A stretch of 64,000 bases of DNA from Lingula anatina (taxonomy: Eukaryota > Brachiopoda > Lingulata > Lingulida > Lingulidae). A program made the translations under genes and the position numbers. Positions 24,974 through 62,026 of the stretch are shown one piece after another; position 1 is the first letter of the stretch, and each line of letters opens with the position of its first letter. Below the pieces are notes generated by a model. It worked only from the letters and a program-made list of their open reading frames with translations. It was not told where the DNA came from and did no database searches. The DNA is taken from contig NW_019775622.1 of NCBI RefSeq assembly GCF_001039355.2, positions 62,001 through 126,000 of the forward strand, written 5' to 3'.

Positions 24974-25192
24974 TAAGACCCCATTCCCAGAGATTAGATC
25001 GATCCAACTAGATTGACCTAACTCCCTGGAGGTTCACGCTAAATAGCTGTCAGCCGAGGGGGCACAAAAGTTAATTACCCCCTTATAGCTTGTAGTAGGC
25101 GGGACGGACATTTAAACCGGATTATCTGACAGTAATCTGGTGAGACTCCCCATGGCAATAGATCAATCTAAAATCTATGGGAATGCACCCTA
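24974..25192. mobile_element. TA-flanked foldback MITE
   Basis: Starts TAAGACCCCATTCCCAG and ends GGGAATGCACCCTA. The internal markers GGTTCACGCTAAATAGCTGT and TAGTAGGCGGGACGGACATT are shared with the copies at 38243, 51182 and 53942. About 219 bp. Confidence 0.75.
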
Positions 25193-25560
25193 AGAGTATT
25201 GCCAGGAAACTGCCAATGTTGTGTCATGCAGTCTGTAGTGATCTTATAACCAAAAAAAAAAAATTACACTAACAAATAATACAGCACTATGGTAGAATTC
25301 CATACAGTGAAATTCTGATTTTCATCTAAGCATTGAACTAAGTTTCATCACTATTGCGATTGAATCTGTTAAAAAATGAATGTGAAAGTGATAAAATTCT
25401 GTGTATTAAAGTTTACTTTCATTGCACATGATTGTCACTGTGCTAATATGTCTTGAAATTAAAACTTAAGACCAACTTATAAAACTCTGTTTTCTAATGC
25501 AACAATGTGTGTTATAAAGAAACTGAATAATCAACTCCATTTTCCTAACTAGATATATTA

Positions 25561-25825
25561 TAGACCCCGTTGCCATACCTAGATCAATCTAGCAGATTCG
25601 ACCCATCTCCCAGGGATTTCTTGCCAAATTGCATCCAAATGAAGGGGCTGTGTGGCTGGCATGCCCCCTGAATCTGTTAGGGGGTGATTAACTACTAGTA
25701 TAGTTAAGCAGGTTCAGTAGGTATGCCAGACATTTAAGCTGCTTAGCTAAGTGCAATTTAGTGAGAATCCCCCCAGAGATGGGTCGATCCTGCTAGATCA
25801 ATCTTGGTATGGGAATGGGGTCTTA
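25561..25825. mobile_element. TA-flanked foldback MITE
   Basis: Starts TAGACCCCGTTGCCATACC and ends TATGGGAATGGGGTCTTA. Longer subfamily, shared with 23472-23732. It sits about 140 bases upstream of the putative untranslated exon of the Tec gene. Confidence 0.7.
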
Positions 25826-26111
25826 GGAAGCCTGATTCACTTCAACTTTGACTTGCATTTCTGGTTTTGTTAACCATAAATATTTACAGATGTTGAACTG
25901 GCTGAAAACTTGCACTGGATAATGCCAATAATCATATCGCTAATTGCGTCCTGTTATTTCTCTTCAGGTCAGTTAAGAAGATAGAATGTCTTCCCTATCT
26001 TCTGCAGTAGAGAGAGCTCAGGTTTGCAGCCAGGGCTGAGGGAAATTTTCTGCGAGACACCATTTCAGCTTGTTGAAGTCTGGACTGCACATCTGAAATG
26101 TATATGCATGT

Positions 26112-51941
<25,830 letters not shown>

Positions 51942-53177
51942 GATATTCATTCAAAAGATGCCTTAAAGTTACACTTATCTACCGGTAACAGGTTAAATGG
52001 CCTGATTGCAGCTCCCCAGGGAGGCTCCATTACTCCATTCCCAGGGAGGCTTCATTACTTCATCACAGGGAATGTCAAGTCACATGGTTTATTCAGTGTT
52101 AATATTCAGGGAACTTATTTTCTGGCTGCCCCATCAGTGGACTTGGGCCAGTGTCCTGGATAATCATCTGATGAATGGGTTTCAAAGCTGTCGTCATTTC
52201 TGTATGCGTAAGATTTTTTGAGACTTAAGGGGAAAACTCAACTTTTTCTCTTCTGTGACCATTTATAGCTCCGTGCACCATTTCTGATATTTGCGTTTTA
52301 CCCGAAAGTCTATCTTATGCCAGTTGTTGACATTTGCCAATTAAGAAATGGGGCCATATATTAAAACATTGTCTTCCTGCGTATATATTCAGTAAGACAT
52401 CAACTAAAGGGTTTCACACTTGAGAACTGAAACAGTGGAAATACCGTCAGTATAACATTAGCAAATTACAAATACCTCTCAGCGTTTGAGGAATAATGTA
52501 TAAAATATGCAAATCCACATACACGCCTTAGAACTTTCAAGTTTGTTTTTCTTTTTATTCAAAATAGGTAAGAAAACCGTGTGAAGATGTTTTATATCTT
52601 CTGTAATGGCAAAAATTGAAAGAATGAATGGAAGAATTGCAAATGTCATATGAAACGTGATGTTTACAGTTTTGTATATAATTTCTATGCAATCTTACAA
52701 AAAGACATTTCAGGACGAACTCTGTTGGAGAGTCGCTATTTCTCCCCAACAGTTCTCCTCTTTGCTGAAGGGCACATAAGTTAAATAATTTTTTGTAGTC
52801 CATATTATGATTGATCTCCAAAATATATATTCAGACATGCTGAAATTGTTGGTCCTTACTGTAATGACTGAAAAAATTAAGGACTGATAGAAAATTGTGT
52901 TCAGTCAATGAAAGTCACCGGCAAAAATTTTAACAGCCACCATGTTCAATTTACAGTCAGTACATTAAAAAGCCCTTCAATTCGGCTTAATTCAAAAAAC
53001 TTCTAGTTTGAATGTCTGGCTGTTTTTAAAAGTTTTCAGCATGTCTTTATTTTGTAGTTATGTGTATATGTTGAAGTTTGTTAGTTTGTATCGAGGAATA
53101 TTGACACTGTTGACATGATTAAAAACCTTGAATTGTTCACACACTGTCATACTGCCATTGTTGCAGGACCAGACAGG

Positions 53178-53252
53178 CAAAGGGCATGTTCAGAACCAAC
53201 TTGAACCCAGGACTAATTGATCCACGGATCAACTTGGCTCTGAACAGGCCCC
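53178..53252. repeat. short foldback sequence
   Basis: Left arm GGGCATGTTCAGAACCAACT and right arm TTGGCTCTGAACAGGCCCC are inverted, with the centre GATCCACGGATC itself a palindrome. About 75 bases, in the presumed Tec 3' UTR. Confidence 0.6.
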
Positions 53253-53941
53253 AATTATTCCATTTTGAGCGGCCAATTACAGTATTTTCCTTCAAGTTTA
53301 TATATATATAAAACAAGACATTTGCTTATAGACATTTTGTCTTGTAGTTAACTGCTTGGTTTCCATGACTGCTGTAGTTTTTATTTTAGTATTGAACTGA
53401 ACTGGTGTTACTACAAAAGCAAAGAATGTTTTTATTCCTGGCGAAAATGAATTGCGTCAGGTTTGTGCCGGGAAAAAAAGGTGGGGGGGGGGGGGCAGGA
53501 AATCTTTTTAGATAATAAGATTTTTAAGTGGTACATTATTAAAACTGATTTAAAGAGGAAAACCTAAAATTCTCTTAAATTACTTTATAATTTTGCTAAA
53601 ATTTAAGCAAAGCTGAAACCTTGCATTTGTATCAGTCAAAGGACACAAAACAATCAGGAGGAAAATTCTGTTATTTTTCACTGCAGGGGCGCGTTTGCTT
53701 GAAATTGTGTCCTGCATTTCATTGTTGGCAGCCCCCCACAACTGAGATATGGTGAACAACCAGAGCTGTTACATAGATTTTATGGACACCTAATGTCACC
53801 AACAACTGTGCCTGCCCTGAACATTTGGTTGTCATCTGGGAATTAACCTCATGCTTAGATCTGTGGAGTTCTGCATCCTTTGGTCCTTTTGCGTCACAAA
53901 CTAGGTGTGCGGGAAAAATACAGAATGGGGTATGGGGGGCT

Positions 53942-54161
53942 TACACCCCATTTCCATAGATTAGATCGACCTACTTTAGATCGACCTAACTCCCTGGGGG
54001 TTCACGCTAAATAGCTGTCAGCCGGGCAGACACGAAAGTTAATTACCCTCTTACAGCTTGTAGTAGGCGGGACGGACATTCAAGTCGGATTATCTGAAAG
54101 TAATCTAGTGAGACTCCCCGCGGGGATAGATCGATCTAAAATCTATGGGAATAGAGCCTTA
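53942..54161. mobile_element. TA-flanked foldback MITE
   Basis: Starts TACACCCCATTTCCATAG and ends CTATGGGAATAGAGCCTTA. Internal GGTTCACGCTAAATAGCTGT and TAGTAGGCGGGACGGACATT are identical to the 24974 copy. About 220 bp, downstream of the Tec stop. Confidence 0.8.
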
Positions 54162-55310
54162 GTAGATCCACCAAAGTGGATTGGGTGCTAAGACAGATTG
54201 TTAGATAGTTCAACTTGACCATTTTTCAGGGTCACACGAGGTGAACTTGTGAACACCATGGAGAGGGTTTGATCAAAATTTATACCTCCGATACGCATGC
54301 GGTTTAGGTATGCTTATATATTTTTGTACCTTTTAGTCAGTAAGGTGCCATTTACTGGGACGTCTTGTGTCTATGTTCCTATCAAGAACATGGTGCAGGT
54401 TGAGGAGGTATACTTTACAGTTTGTGTGCTTTTCTGAGGTGCTTTAAAGATGACAGCATGGAAAGACACTGTTGACCAATTCAATTCATCTTCTGGTATA
54501 TCTTTAAGACAAAAGCAAAGTTCGTAACAGATATGGCTCAATTAATATGTACTTGTTAAAGATATATTAAGATGGAATATCCTAATGAACAAATCTTAAA
54601 TTTGCCCTTGAACAATATGTTACATTGTGGCAGGCATAATTTACAATTTTATCTTCTCCCTTAAAGCTTGAACTCAGCAAGTATATTTATAGATTGTCTT
54701 TTATTATCATCAAAAATAAGATGACTGGAAACGCTTCTCAACAGGCTGTCAATATGGGGGTCTGTTAGGAAAGAAGTATTATGTGTACATGTGTCTCATG
54801 CAGGTTCCCTTTAGGGTTTTTTTTTCATTATTTTTCTAAAACAAAAAAATGTGGATGTTTCTGTGAAAATTTGCCTGTTAATTTAATCTTTAGATACCAA
54901 GTGTCTTCAATATTTTAACTGACATCTATTGTTTTATAGGAGAAAAAATACTAGAGACACTATATTAATAAAATAAAAATTAATTTTGAGGAATAAATCA
55001 GTTATACAATTCTAGCAGCTGTTTAGAGAACCATACATAGAAATACCTATCTGTTAACATATATTTATTATTGTACGTAGCAAATACAGATTTTAATTGT
55101 TATCATGTTAGTCCTATTAATACAAGATAATTTTTCTGTTAGAGTATCTGATAAGAGCTTTTTATGCTTTTTATAACCTAGATCATGGCTGATTATTTAT
55201 AAATACTTAATATGTTTGTTTTTAATCTTTCAAAGATTTTAAATGAGATCATGATTTTTGAAAAAAAGTTAATAAACTGATGTTAAATTAAAAGTAATAC
55301 TCAGTTTGTA

Positions 55311-55316
55311 TTTATT
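55311..55316 (-). terminator. candidate poly(A) signal of the inhibitor gene
   Basis: AATAAA on the minus strand, 390 bases past the inhibitor stop. It faces the plus-strand AATAAA at 55271-55276 attributed to the Tec gene. Confidence 0.4.
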
Positions 55317-55705
55317 CTGTCGGAATATTAAAATTAGTCATCTGTTTTTACACTTACTTTGCATGACAAAAATACTAAATTTGTTCTTAAATTGCCATGA
55401 TGTAAACTATTTAAAATTCCACACCTTATCAAAAAAATATATATATATTTTAAGACCGACACCCTGTTCCATTTCGCATGTTCAAGTTGTTGATGTCTAT
55501 AGAATGCATAACTAAGTTGCAATGTGTCTGAATCTCTTCAATTTTTGGCAGTTAATTTTTGGCCGTTCAAGATCAGTCTTAAGAGGTGATTAACATATAA
55601 TTATTGCACAGTATCCAATCCCAGCTTCAATGACTAGATGGGAAAAGTCAACCCTTGCAGCTCTCTTAGGAGTATATAAATTTCTCTATCATCTTCATAG
55701 TTTCC

Positions 55706-56459
55706 CTATCCTATACGAGGTGGCCGCACAACCTTGCCCTCAGAATCCACAAATATCCTGACACGTTCTGTAACATAGTCCATTGTCACCATTGAGCCAT
55801 CTGGAATAATCTGGATCTGAAATATATTAAATATAAAATGTAAACTTAGATAAAACTTTTTATTCATTCAGTCTTAACTATCACAGCACCCAATGCATTG
55901 TTCTACAGTGTCTCATTTTTTCCAGTTTTCTTTTTACAAGTAATTACAAAATATTGCAGTTTATTCTGCTGATCCTTTGTATTAAATGAAGAAAAATCTG
56001 AATGCTAACTAAGCACTTACAGTGAGGTTTGGGTCTGATTTACTGATAACTTCTCTAGCTTCTTCTCCTGTCTGGAAAATAAAAATTGATAATTGAATTA
56101 TAAAGAATATGAACTGAAATATTATGAAATAAATATGGAACAATTGCTTAATTCACATAAAAATATTTTACCAAATGTGATTGGTTTTCACATCACGTTA
56201 GACAAGTGTGCTATTACAGAGGTCATTTGAAGCAGCTTATAGATTGATAAACCGCTCAAAGGACAGTCGAGCACAGCTTCATACCCCTGAGCTTCAGAGA
56301 TTACTTGAAACAAACATCTGCACTATAGCGAAACGGCAAGGGTATGCTATACTGTAGAGGTTTGTTTCAAGTTCTGAAGCTCAGGGTAATCTGTATATAT
56401 TTGCGTGTTATAATACTTACTTTCCCAACTAAATCTGCCCATTCTTCTTGCTTTGGCAT
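55706..56459 (-). CDS. potato inhibitor I-family serine protease inhibitor
   Basis: Three coding exons in transcription order: 56421-56459, 56021-56071 and 55706-55816 (39, 51 and 111 nt), all phase 0, giving 66 residues. The sequence is MPKQEEWADLVGK, then TGEEAREVISKSDPNLT, then IQIIPDGSMVTMDYVTERVR and a tail ending VVRPPRIG. This is the full family fold: W..LVGK start, a helix, the binding loop and the C-terminal RPPRIG strand. By alignment to CI-2 and eglin c, the scissile P1 residue is Met in VTM-DY, which suggests inhibition of chymotrypsin-, elastase- or subtilisin-like proteases. There is no Cys and no signal peptide from this Met, as in leech eglin c. The exon extends upstream in the same frame to an acceptor at 56528, so a longer N-terminus is possible. 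A candidate upstream noncoding exon ends near 56701 (TACG|GTAAGA on the minus strand). Confidence 0.9.
56284..56388. repeat. long inverted repeat in intron 1 of the inhibitor gene
   Basis: Left arm CCCTGAGCTTCAGAGATTAC plus TTGAAACAAACATCTGCA; right arm GAGGTTTGTTTCAAGTTCTG plus AAGCTCAGGGTA is its near reverse complement with a short bulge. The loop between is about 35 bases. Confidence 0.75.
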
Positions 56460-56528
56460 CCTTGTACTGTTAGTATACGTTGACTTCCCACAGGTTATAC
56501 AGTGTATGAGACAGTACGGTGACAGAAA

Positions 56529-59500
56529 CTGAAAGTAAAAATTATTGGGGGAGAAATTGATATTATTCCAACGATTAATTTAATATGCATATAATATTAC
56601 AGGTATTTATATTGCTACTTTTAATAATATCATACATAGAAAATGTGCTGAATTATTCACATTTCAACACTACGTTAAAAACTCGTTCTCAAGTTCTTAC
56701 CGTACCTCCCTTGTCGTGTCAGGTCTTGATAACTTGTTTTCGCTTTTCCTTACAATGGCACGTGGGGCTTTTACCAGGAAGTAAAACGGAAGTGGAGTTT
56801 CGTTTCGTGTCAGCGTACATGGAGAAAACACCGTTTAATATGATTTTCACTCATCAGCAGCATCAAAGAGATAAAAGTACATTGATCACAACAACAGCAT
56901 TCTATTATTTGCGGTAAGTCTGAACCATAGTGTAATATTATAAACCTTCATAAAACGAATTGTTCCTACTAACTTGTTACTGTTTGACTAACCTTTGTAA
57001 CAAAAACCGTGGGGCTACAGGGATCGTTCATTGATAATCAAATGATTTTCTATTCATTCACTATTTTTCATTACAGTTTACTATATAAGCATTGCTCATC
57101 GACAATATTTTAATTAATTGTCACATATTACAGAAGCTAGTTTTCTTTGGTCGGTACACACAAATTATATTTTATTGACTTAGATATTCACATTCTGTGG
57201 CTGCATATGCGTCTGTGAAAATGAATTAGTACAATTAGACATTGTATTTGGATCACTGAAAGTCATTTAGAAAGCAGTAAATAAGTAATATGTAGTATAA
57301 ATACAGTCATGAGATTTACTAGTACGTTTTAAAGAACATGTAACTACCTTGTACAGATGTGAAGCCTATATTCCTCCTTTATTACCTGAAAAGAAGAAGT
57401 AATTATTTTGCAAATCTGGGTGCAGCGGATTTTTTTTGATTTAGTTCACTATTTAAAGAGAAAATAGCTGTTTATATGGGATTCATATTTCACAATAAAA
57501 ACATTGTTAACAAGTCATAGAAATATAATAATTAAATTCCATTTTAACACCAGAACAGTGGTTATCACGATTACATGTACCTCTGTAATAATCTCATAAG
57601 AGATAATTTCAAAAAACAAAAAAAAATTATAGACAAAAAAAATCATGGGCTAACTTTGAATGTCAGAATGGAATCATTATCCATTGGGAAGTATGGAGTA
57701 ATTGTCATTTACCCAAGGAAAATCATTTTTTTCGACCAAAACAAACTGTTGTTATCCCTTTAAAAGGTGACCAAAAGGGCGTGGTTCAGACCCTCCTGGC
57801 ATATTTGTAGCAGGAAATGGCTTTAAAAATGTTATATACTTACTAAATGTGAGGTCATGCAAATAGTTCCACACTGAAAAAAATTCTTATTAAATTTTTT
57901 CTAAGTGGCTTTTCATACATCTCTAAAATTTGGGCTTCAAATAGTTACTTATATAAATCAACCCTTTTAAAAATAACTTTGCACATCTTTCATATGTTAT
58001 TTATTATTACTTCTTTTTTACTTGTACCTGCATGTGCTTGCACAGCACAGTGTATACCATCTAAAACCACTTCAGAGTAATATTAACAGTGCACATGAGC
58101 ATACAGCTATTATATCTGAACAAACATATAATTAAGCCACAGTCCCACATCATGTAATATTACTTGAAATTTTGTCAATATTTGTAGTCATTGCTTGAAG
58201 TTATATTACACATTTGTATGCCTTCTTCCTTGTTCATTCTGACACTACATTTACCAGTAGTTGAATGGTTCACTGAATCCCAAAGGAAGATACAACAAAA
58301 CCACCCCAGGATGACTCAGCTGTGTCTGTAGTCAACTCCCAGTTATCATATTCTGTCGACAGACAAACAAGGAGAGCTATTCACCTAGGACAGCAGAGGA
58401 GATTATGATGGCATGTTGCTCAAAAATAAGCTGGATTAGTTGACTGGTGCGTTGTGTGTGTGGAGGAGTGGAGTGTCGTGGGTAGGGGTCATGGGAATTG
58501 CGTCTGTAAAAACAAACTGTCACCTCCGTGCTTGTGGAAAGGTATACACATTATGGAATAATATAGTTATGTTATACTATTACAGGACAACATCATCTGT
58601 GTTTGGTTGTGTCTTTCAGCTGTAGACAGCAAGCAAGAGTTAAGAACCATATCGTACTCTGCAGGGTTGAAGAAATGGTGGACTTCTCTGGAAAATGCCA
58701 CCATTGATGACTTTTGTGTATATACGTATGCCCATAGGTGAGTATTGAGATGTACACACACGTGGATAAAGTTAATATTATCTGAGTGTATATATTGCAC
58801 TGAGTAATGTGTAATGTAATTGATAATTGTAAATAATGAACAGATATTCCATATGAATTTTCCTACAGTTTGGATAATTAAAGGAATATTGTGACTTTTT
58901 TTTGGGGGGGGGGGGGAGGGGGGAGGGATTTGCCCTTGTAATTATTAAATAAACGTTTCTACTAGTACTGGTATATGAATTACATTCGGATTTTTACCGC
59001 CACTTGTGCAGTAAGTCTAAGTCATACGTTTGTGTCCCAAAACCTGTTTAAATTCTTTCTGACAAAAGGGTTTATCTCAAATTACTTGAAAAGTAAAAGA
59101 GAGATGCATTCCTTGGAAGGAGTAGAAGAGAGCATACTAGTACTATGTAGTATTGGTAGGTGTTCATGTCAAGGAACAGAACTGCTGCTGGAGAAATGAT
59201 ACTCATAGATGGCAGACGAAAATACAACTTTCATACGTATTGTACACCATTCACTGTTGAGCCCTTTTATTGTAAAATATTCCCTGTGCATTTACAAAAA
59301 AAAAAAGTAAATAAATAATATAAAGTAAACAAATAAATAAATACTGAACAGATGATGTTTATCTTGAAAATATTTCAATTCTTCTGCGTATGGGTATAAT
59401 TCAACTTTTTCCATGGTGTCTAACAGCCTGTAAATTTCTCTATAGAAGGTAACTTTACTATACTACTAGTACAGTGTTTTGTCACTGCATGCAGACATGG

Positions 59501-62026
59501 AATTTACATTGGGGCATTTTTTAAAAGGCTCAGACTTTTTATAACACCCAGGCAGTGTTTAAGCACAAAATAGGTGTCATATTGCCAGTGAGGTAACTTG
59601 TAAGGTTTTGTTTGGATTTTATATGTGATTTGGGGTTGCAAGAAAAAAGTAGATAGAAGTGGTTCCATGGCCTTCATCATCTTTGGGACACTTAATAGAT
59701 AGAAAATTGCTAAGAAAAAGAAAAAAACTGAATAACTGGTTTTAACTGAAAAATATTTTTGTCAGAGTTTTCTTCTCACAATATCACACTCATCAAGAGA
59801 TGCAGAAATCTAGGTTAACAGTCTTTCATCAGGGTGTGTCCACTTATTTTAATTGCATTATTGACATGTGTACAGTGTATTTTGAGTACGTACATTATGA
59901 CCATCCTCCATAGAAGATGGTAAAGACTTAGTTTGTGCCTGACACCTATACAATTAAATTATTACTGTAAAATACAAAACAATCACTTATCAAGTCATCA
60001 AAACATAACCTCTTTGTTTTGTTTGTGTGCACATGTTAATATTCATGTTAAATGACAGTTATTATGTAATGTCATAATAAAATAAAATGTCAACATACAA
60101 AGGGTGGACATCATTCCAGTCAGTGAAGTTTGATGTAATATTGTTTCCCGTTGTATGCTCTTAACCAGGAAGTTATTTGGAAGCTGCCTTACATATTTTA
60201 GATTTGTTTTGCCCCGAAGGATTAGACTATTTTGGTAAGAGAGTAAATATTACAAGATGAATAGAATCTATATCTGAGCAAACTGCATTGTATCCACTTA
60301 AACAAAAACTGACATATGATACTATCCTCAGGTTGGGCATTTTTAAATTGAAATTTGTTTTATGGCATCCTTGTCATGGATCTTGATTCGTTGGTTTAAT
60401 TTACAAAAAATGGAAAAAGGAACATTTGAATCCCACACACATATATATAATTACATGTACTTCCAAAAGTCACGCTTTTTAAGTTCATTTTAGCAAAAGA
60501 AAGAAGATCCCATGATACATTTTCACATTTAGTCACTAAATTAAATGTTTTTTTTTTTTCTTTTTCTTTCTGTACCAGTATAATGGACTATCTAAAATAG
60601 ACCACATTTTATCTGGCTTCTTTGTTTTTAATTTCATATGTGTGTGTGTGTGTCATTCTTGCTGACCAGTTTCTGTTTGCGTTTTAGTGCCAGAAGGAAG
60701 CAATGTCTAGATTACCACGAAACTGATACTGATACTGTCTCATGAAATATAAATCAGACGTGACTCAAGAACTGATGGTACAGGTGTGTCATGTTACAAT
60801 CACTCACATATCAAGGTGAGAGGAAGCAGATAGAGGAAGCACTCAAAGGAGACACAAAGCTGAAAGTAACAAAATTTTGTGTTCTGTCAATATGGATTGA
60901 TACTTTGAAGGAAGAAAATGCGAATAGTCGCATTTGGGGCTTTTAGGAGTGGGGCACTGACAGCAATGTGACAGCACTAACACTGTCGGTCATCAGGTGT
61001 TTTCTGCTCTTTCATTATCCTTATGACCACTGCTGCAATGAGCTATGTAAAATATTGCATGTAGGGCGTGGTGTTTCAGAAAGATCGTGTGTTCTGAATG
61101 GACAATAATATTTATGAACACGCATGGAAGGTACACTGTACCAAGAAAGAGAAACCCTGGTGCACACAAAGATATATATACTGGAGGCCTCATACTCAAT
61201 TATATCAGCTAAAATTTAAGGATCAGATTAACTGTACCTTTTGTGCTTATGAAAAAGAAACAAAAGTTTCAGCATTTAGCAACTAAACACTCTGACTTAT
61301 TTACATTGACAAAAAAAAAGTTGCCTGCATTTAGGCAACAAGAGAATATGTTGGCTGCACTTAGATGGCAAAGAAACGCATAGACAGTATAGATCGTGCT
61401 GGCAGCATTGAGAGAATAATCAAATTGGTTGACTAAAAGTAGCAAAGTAACACTTCAACTGAATGAGGACAGCTGTGAAACATATTGACTCCGTTTTAGA
61501 CACTGAGAAAAACAAGTTGTTTGCGACCAGCCACCAGAGAAAGAGGCTTTCTGCAGTTGTTCTGGCTGTCACGGCAAGTGATGATTCATACAGTAACAGT
61601 GAAACTGCTGTAATTATTTTGTGGCTTTAATATGGTCTTTTTGCAATGTATTGACTAGGTTGGAAAGAACCAAAGCAGTGTATGAAATACGAGGTTAGAG
61701 GTTATCCAGAGATGCCTTGTTATCTTGTTGATGAAAAGAGACAAGACAAAACTATAGATTGGTGCATTTACAGTGTTAAATAGAGATGGTATTCGTATCA
61801 ATGTGATTTTCTCAAATAATTTTTGTCTACAAATTAGTCTTGCAGAAAAGCTAAGTATATCAGACAATCATATTTTTGTACATTTTTAAGACAGTTTACC
61901 TAAGCATTCCATTTTGTATTCACCATTCCATATTTGATAAGTTTTCCACATTATATAACAGTGTCTTCAGCGTTTATATATATATTTGTATGCTCCCATT
62001 ACTTAGCAATGATTCTTTATAGGAAG
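56529..62026. other. 5.5-kb region with no supported coding exon
   Basis: Contains the presumed upstream part of the inhibitor gene (minus strand, to about 56850) and the upstream part of the mucin-like gene. A poly(G) tract lies at 58904-58922 and a GT run at 60640-60651. The short open frames present have no family resemblance, biased codon use or paired splice sites. Untranslated exons of the mucin-like gene may lie in 60680-61970; TGTCTTCAG at 61962-61970 is a plausible acceptor. Confidence 0.5.

Larger units (their letters stand above)
18295..25966. other. 7.7-kb noncoding stretch, probable Tec intron 1
   Basis: No coding exon recognised on either strand. Contains the CT run and gap at 19106-19317, a 25-bp minisatellite (19493-19876), and foldback elements at 23472-23732, 24310-24493, 24974-25192 and 25561-25825. 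A plausible untranslated exon begins at 25968 after CTCTTCAG. Confidence 0.45.
51942..55276 (+). other. 3' untranslated/downstream region of the Tec gene
   Basis: No coding exon seen. A good AATAAA lies at 55271-55276, which would make a long 3' UTR; earlier sites may be used. Contains a small foldback (53178-53252), a poly(G) run near 53483-53496 and a MITE (53942-54161). Confidence 0.4.

Noticed and set aside
56703-56818. Minus-strand ATG (56818) upstream of the inhibitor as its true start
   Set aside because: Its frame stops at TGA before the candidate donor near 56701, so it can only be a small upstream open frame.
58440-59199. Short plus-strand frames between the inhibitor and the mucin-like gene
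   Set aside because: No similarity, no paired splice sites, no compositional bias beyond background.
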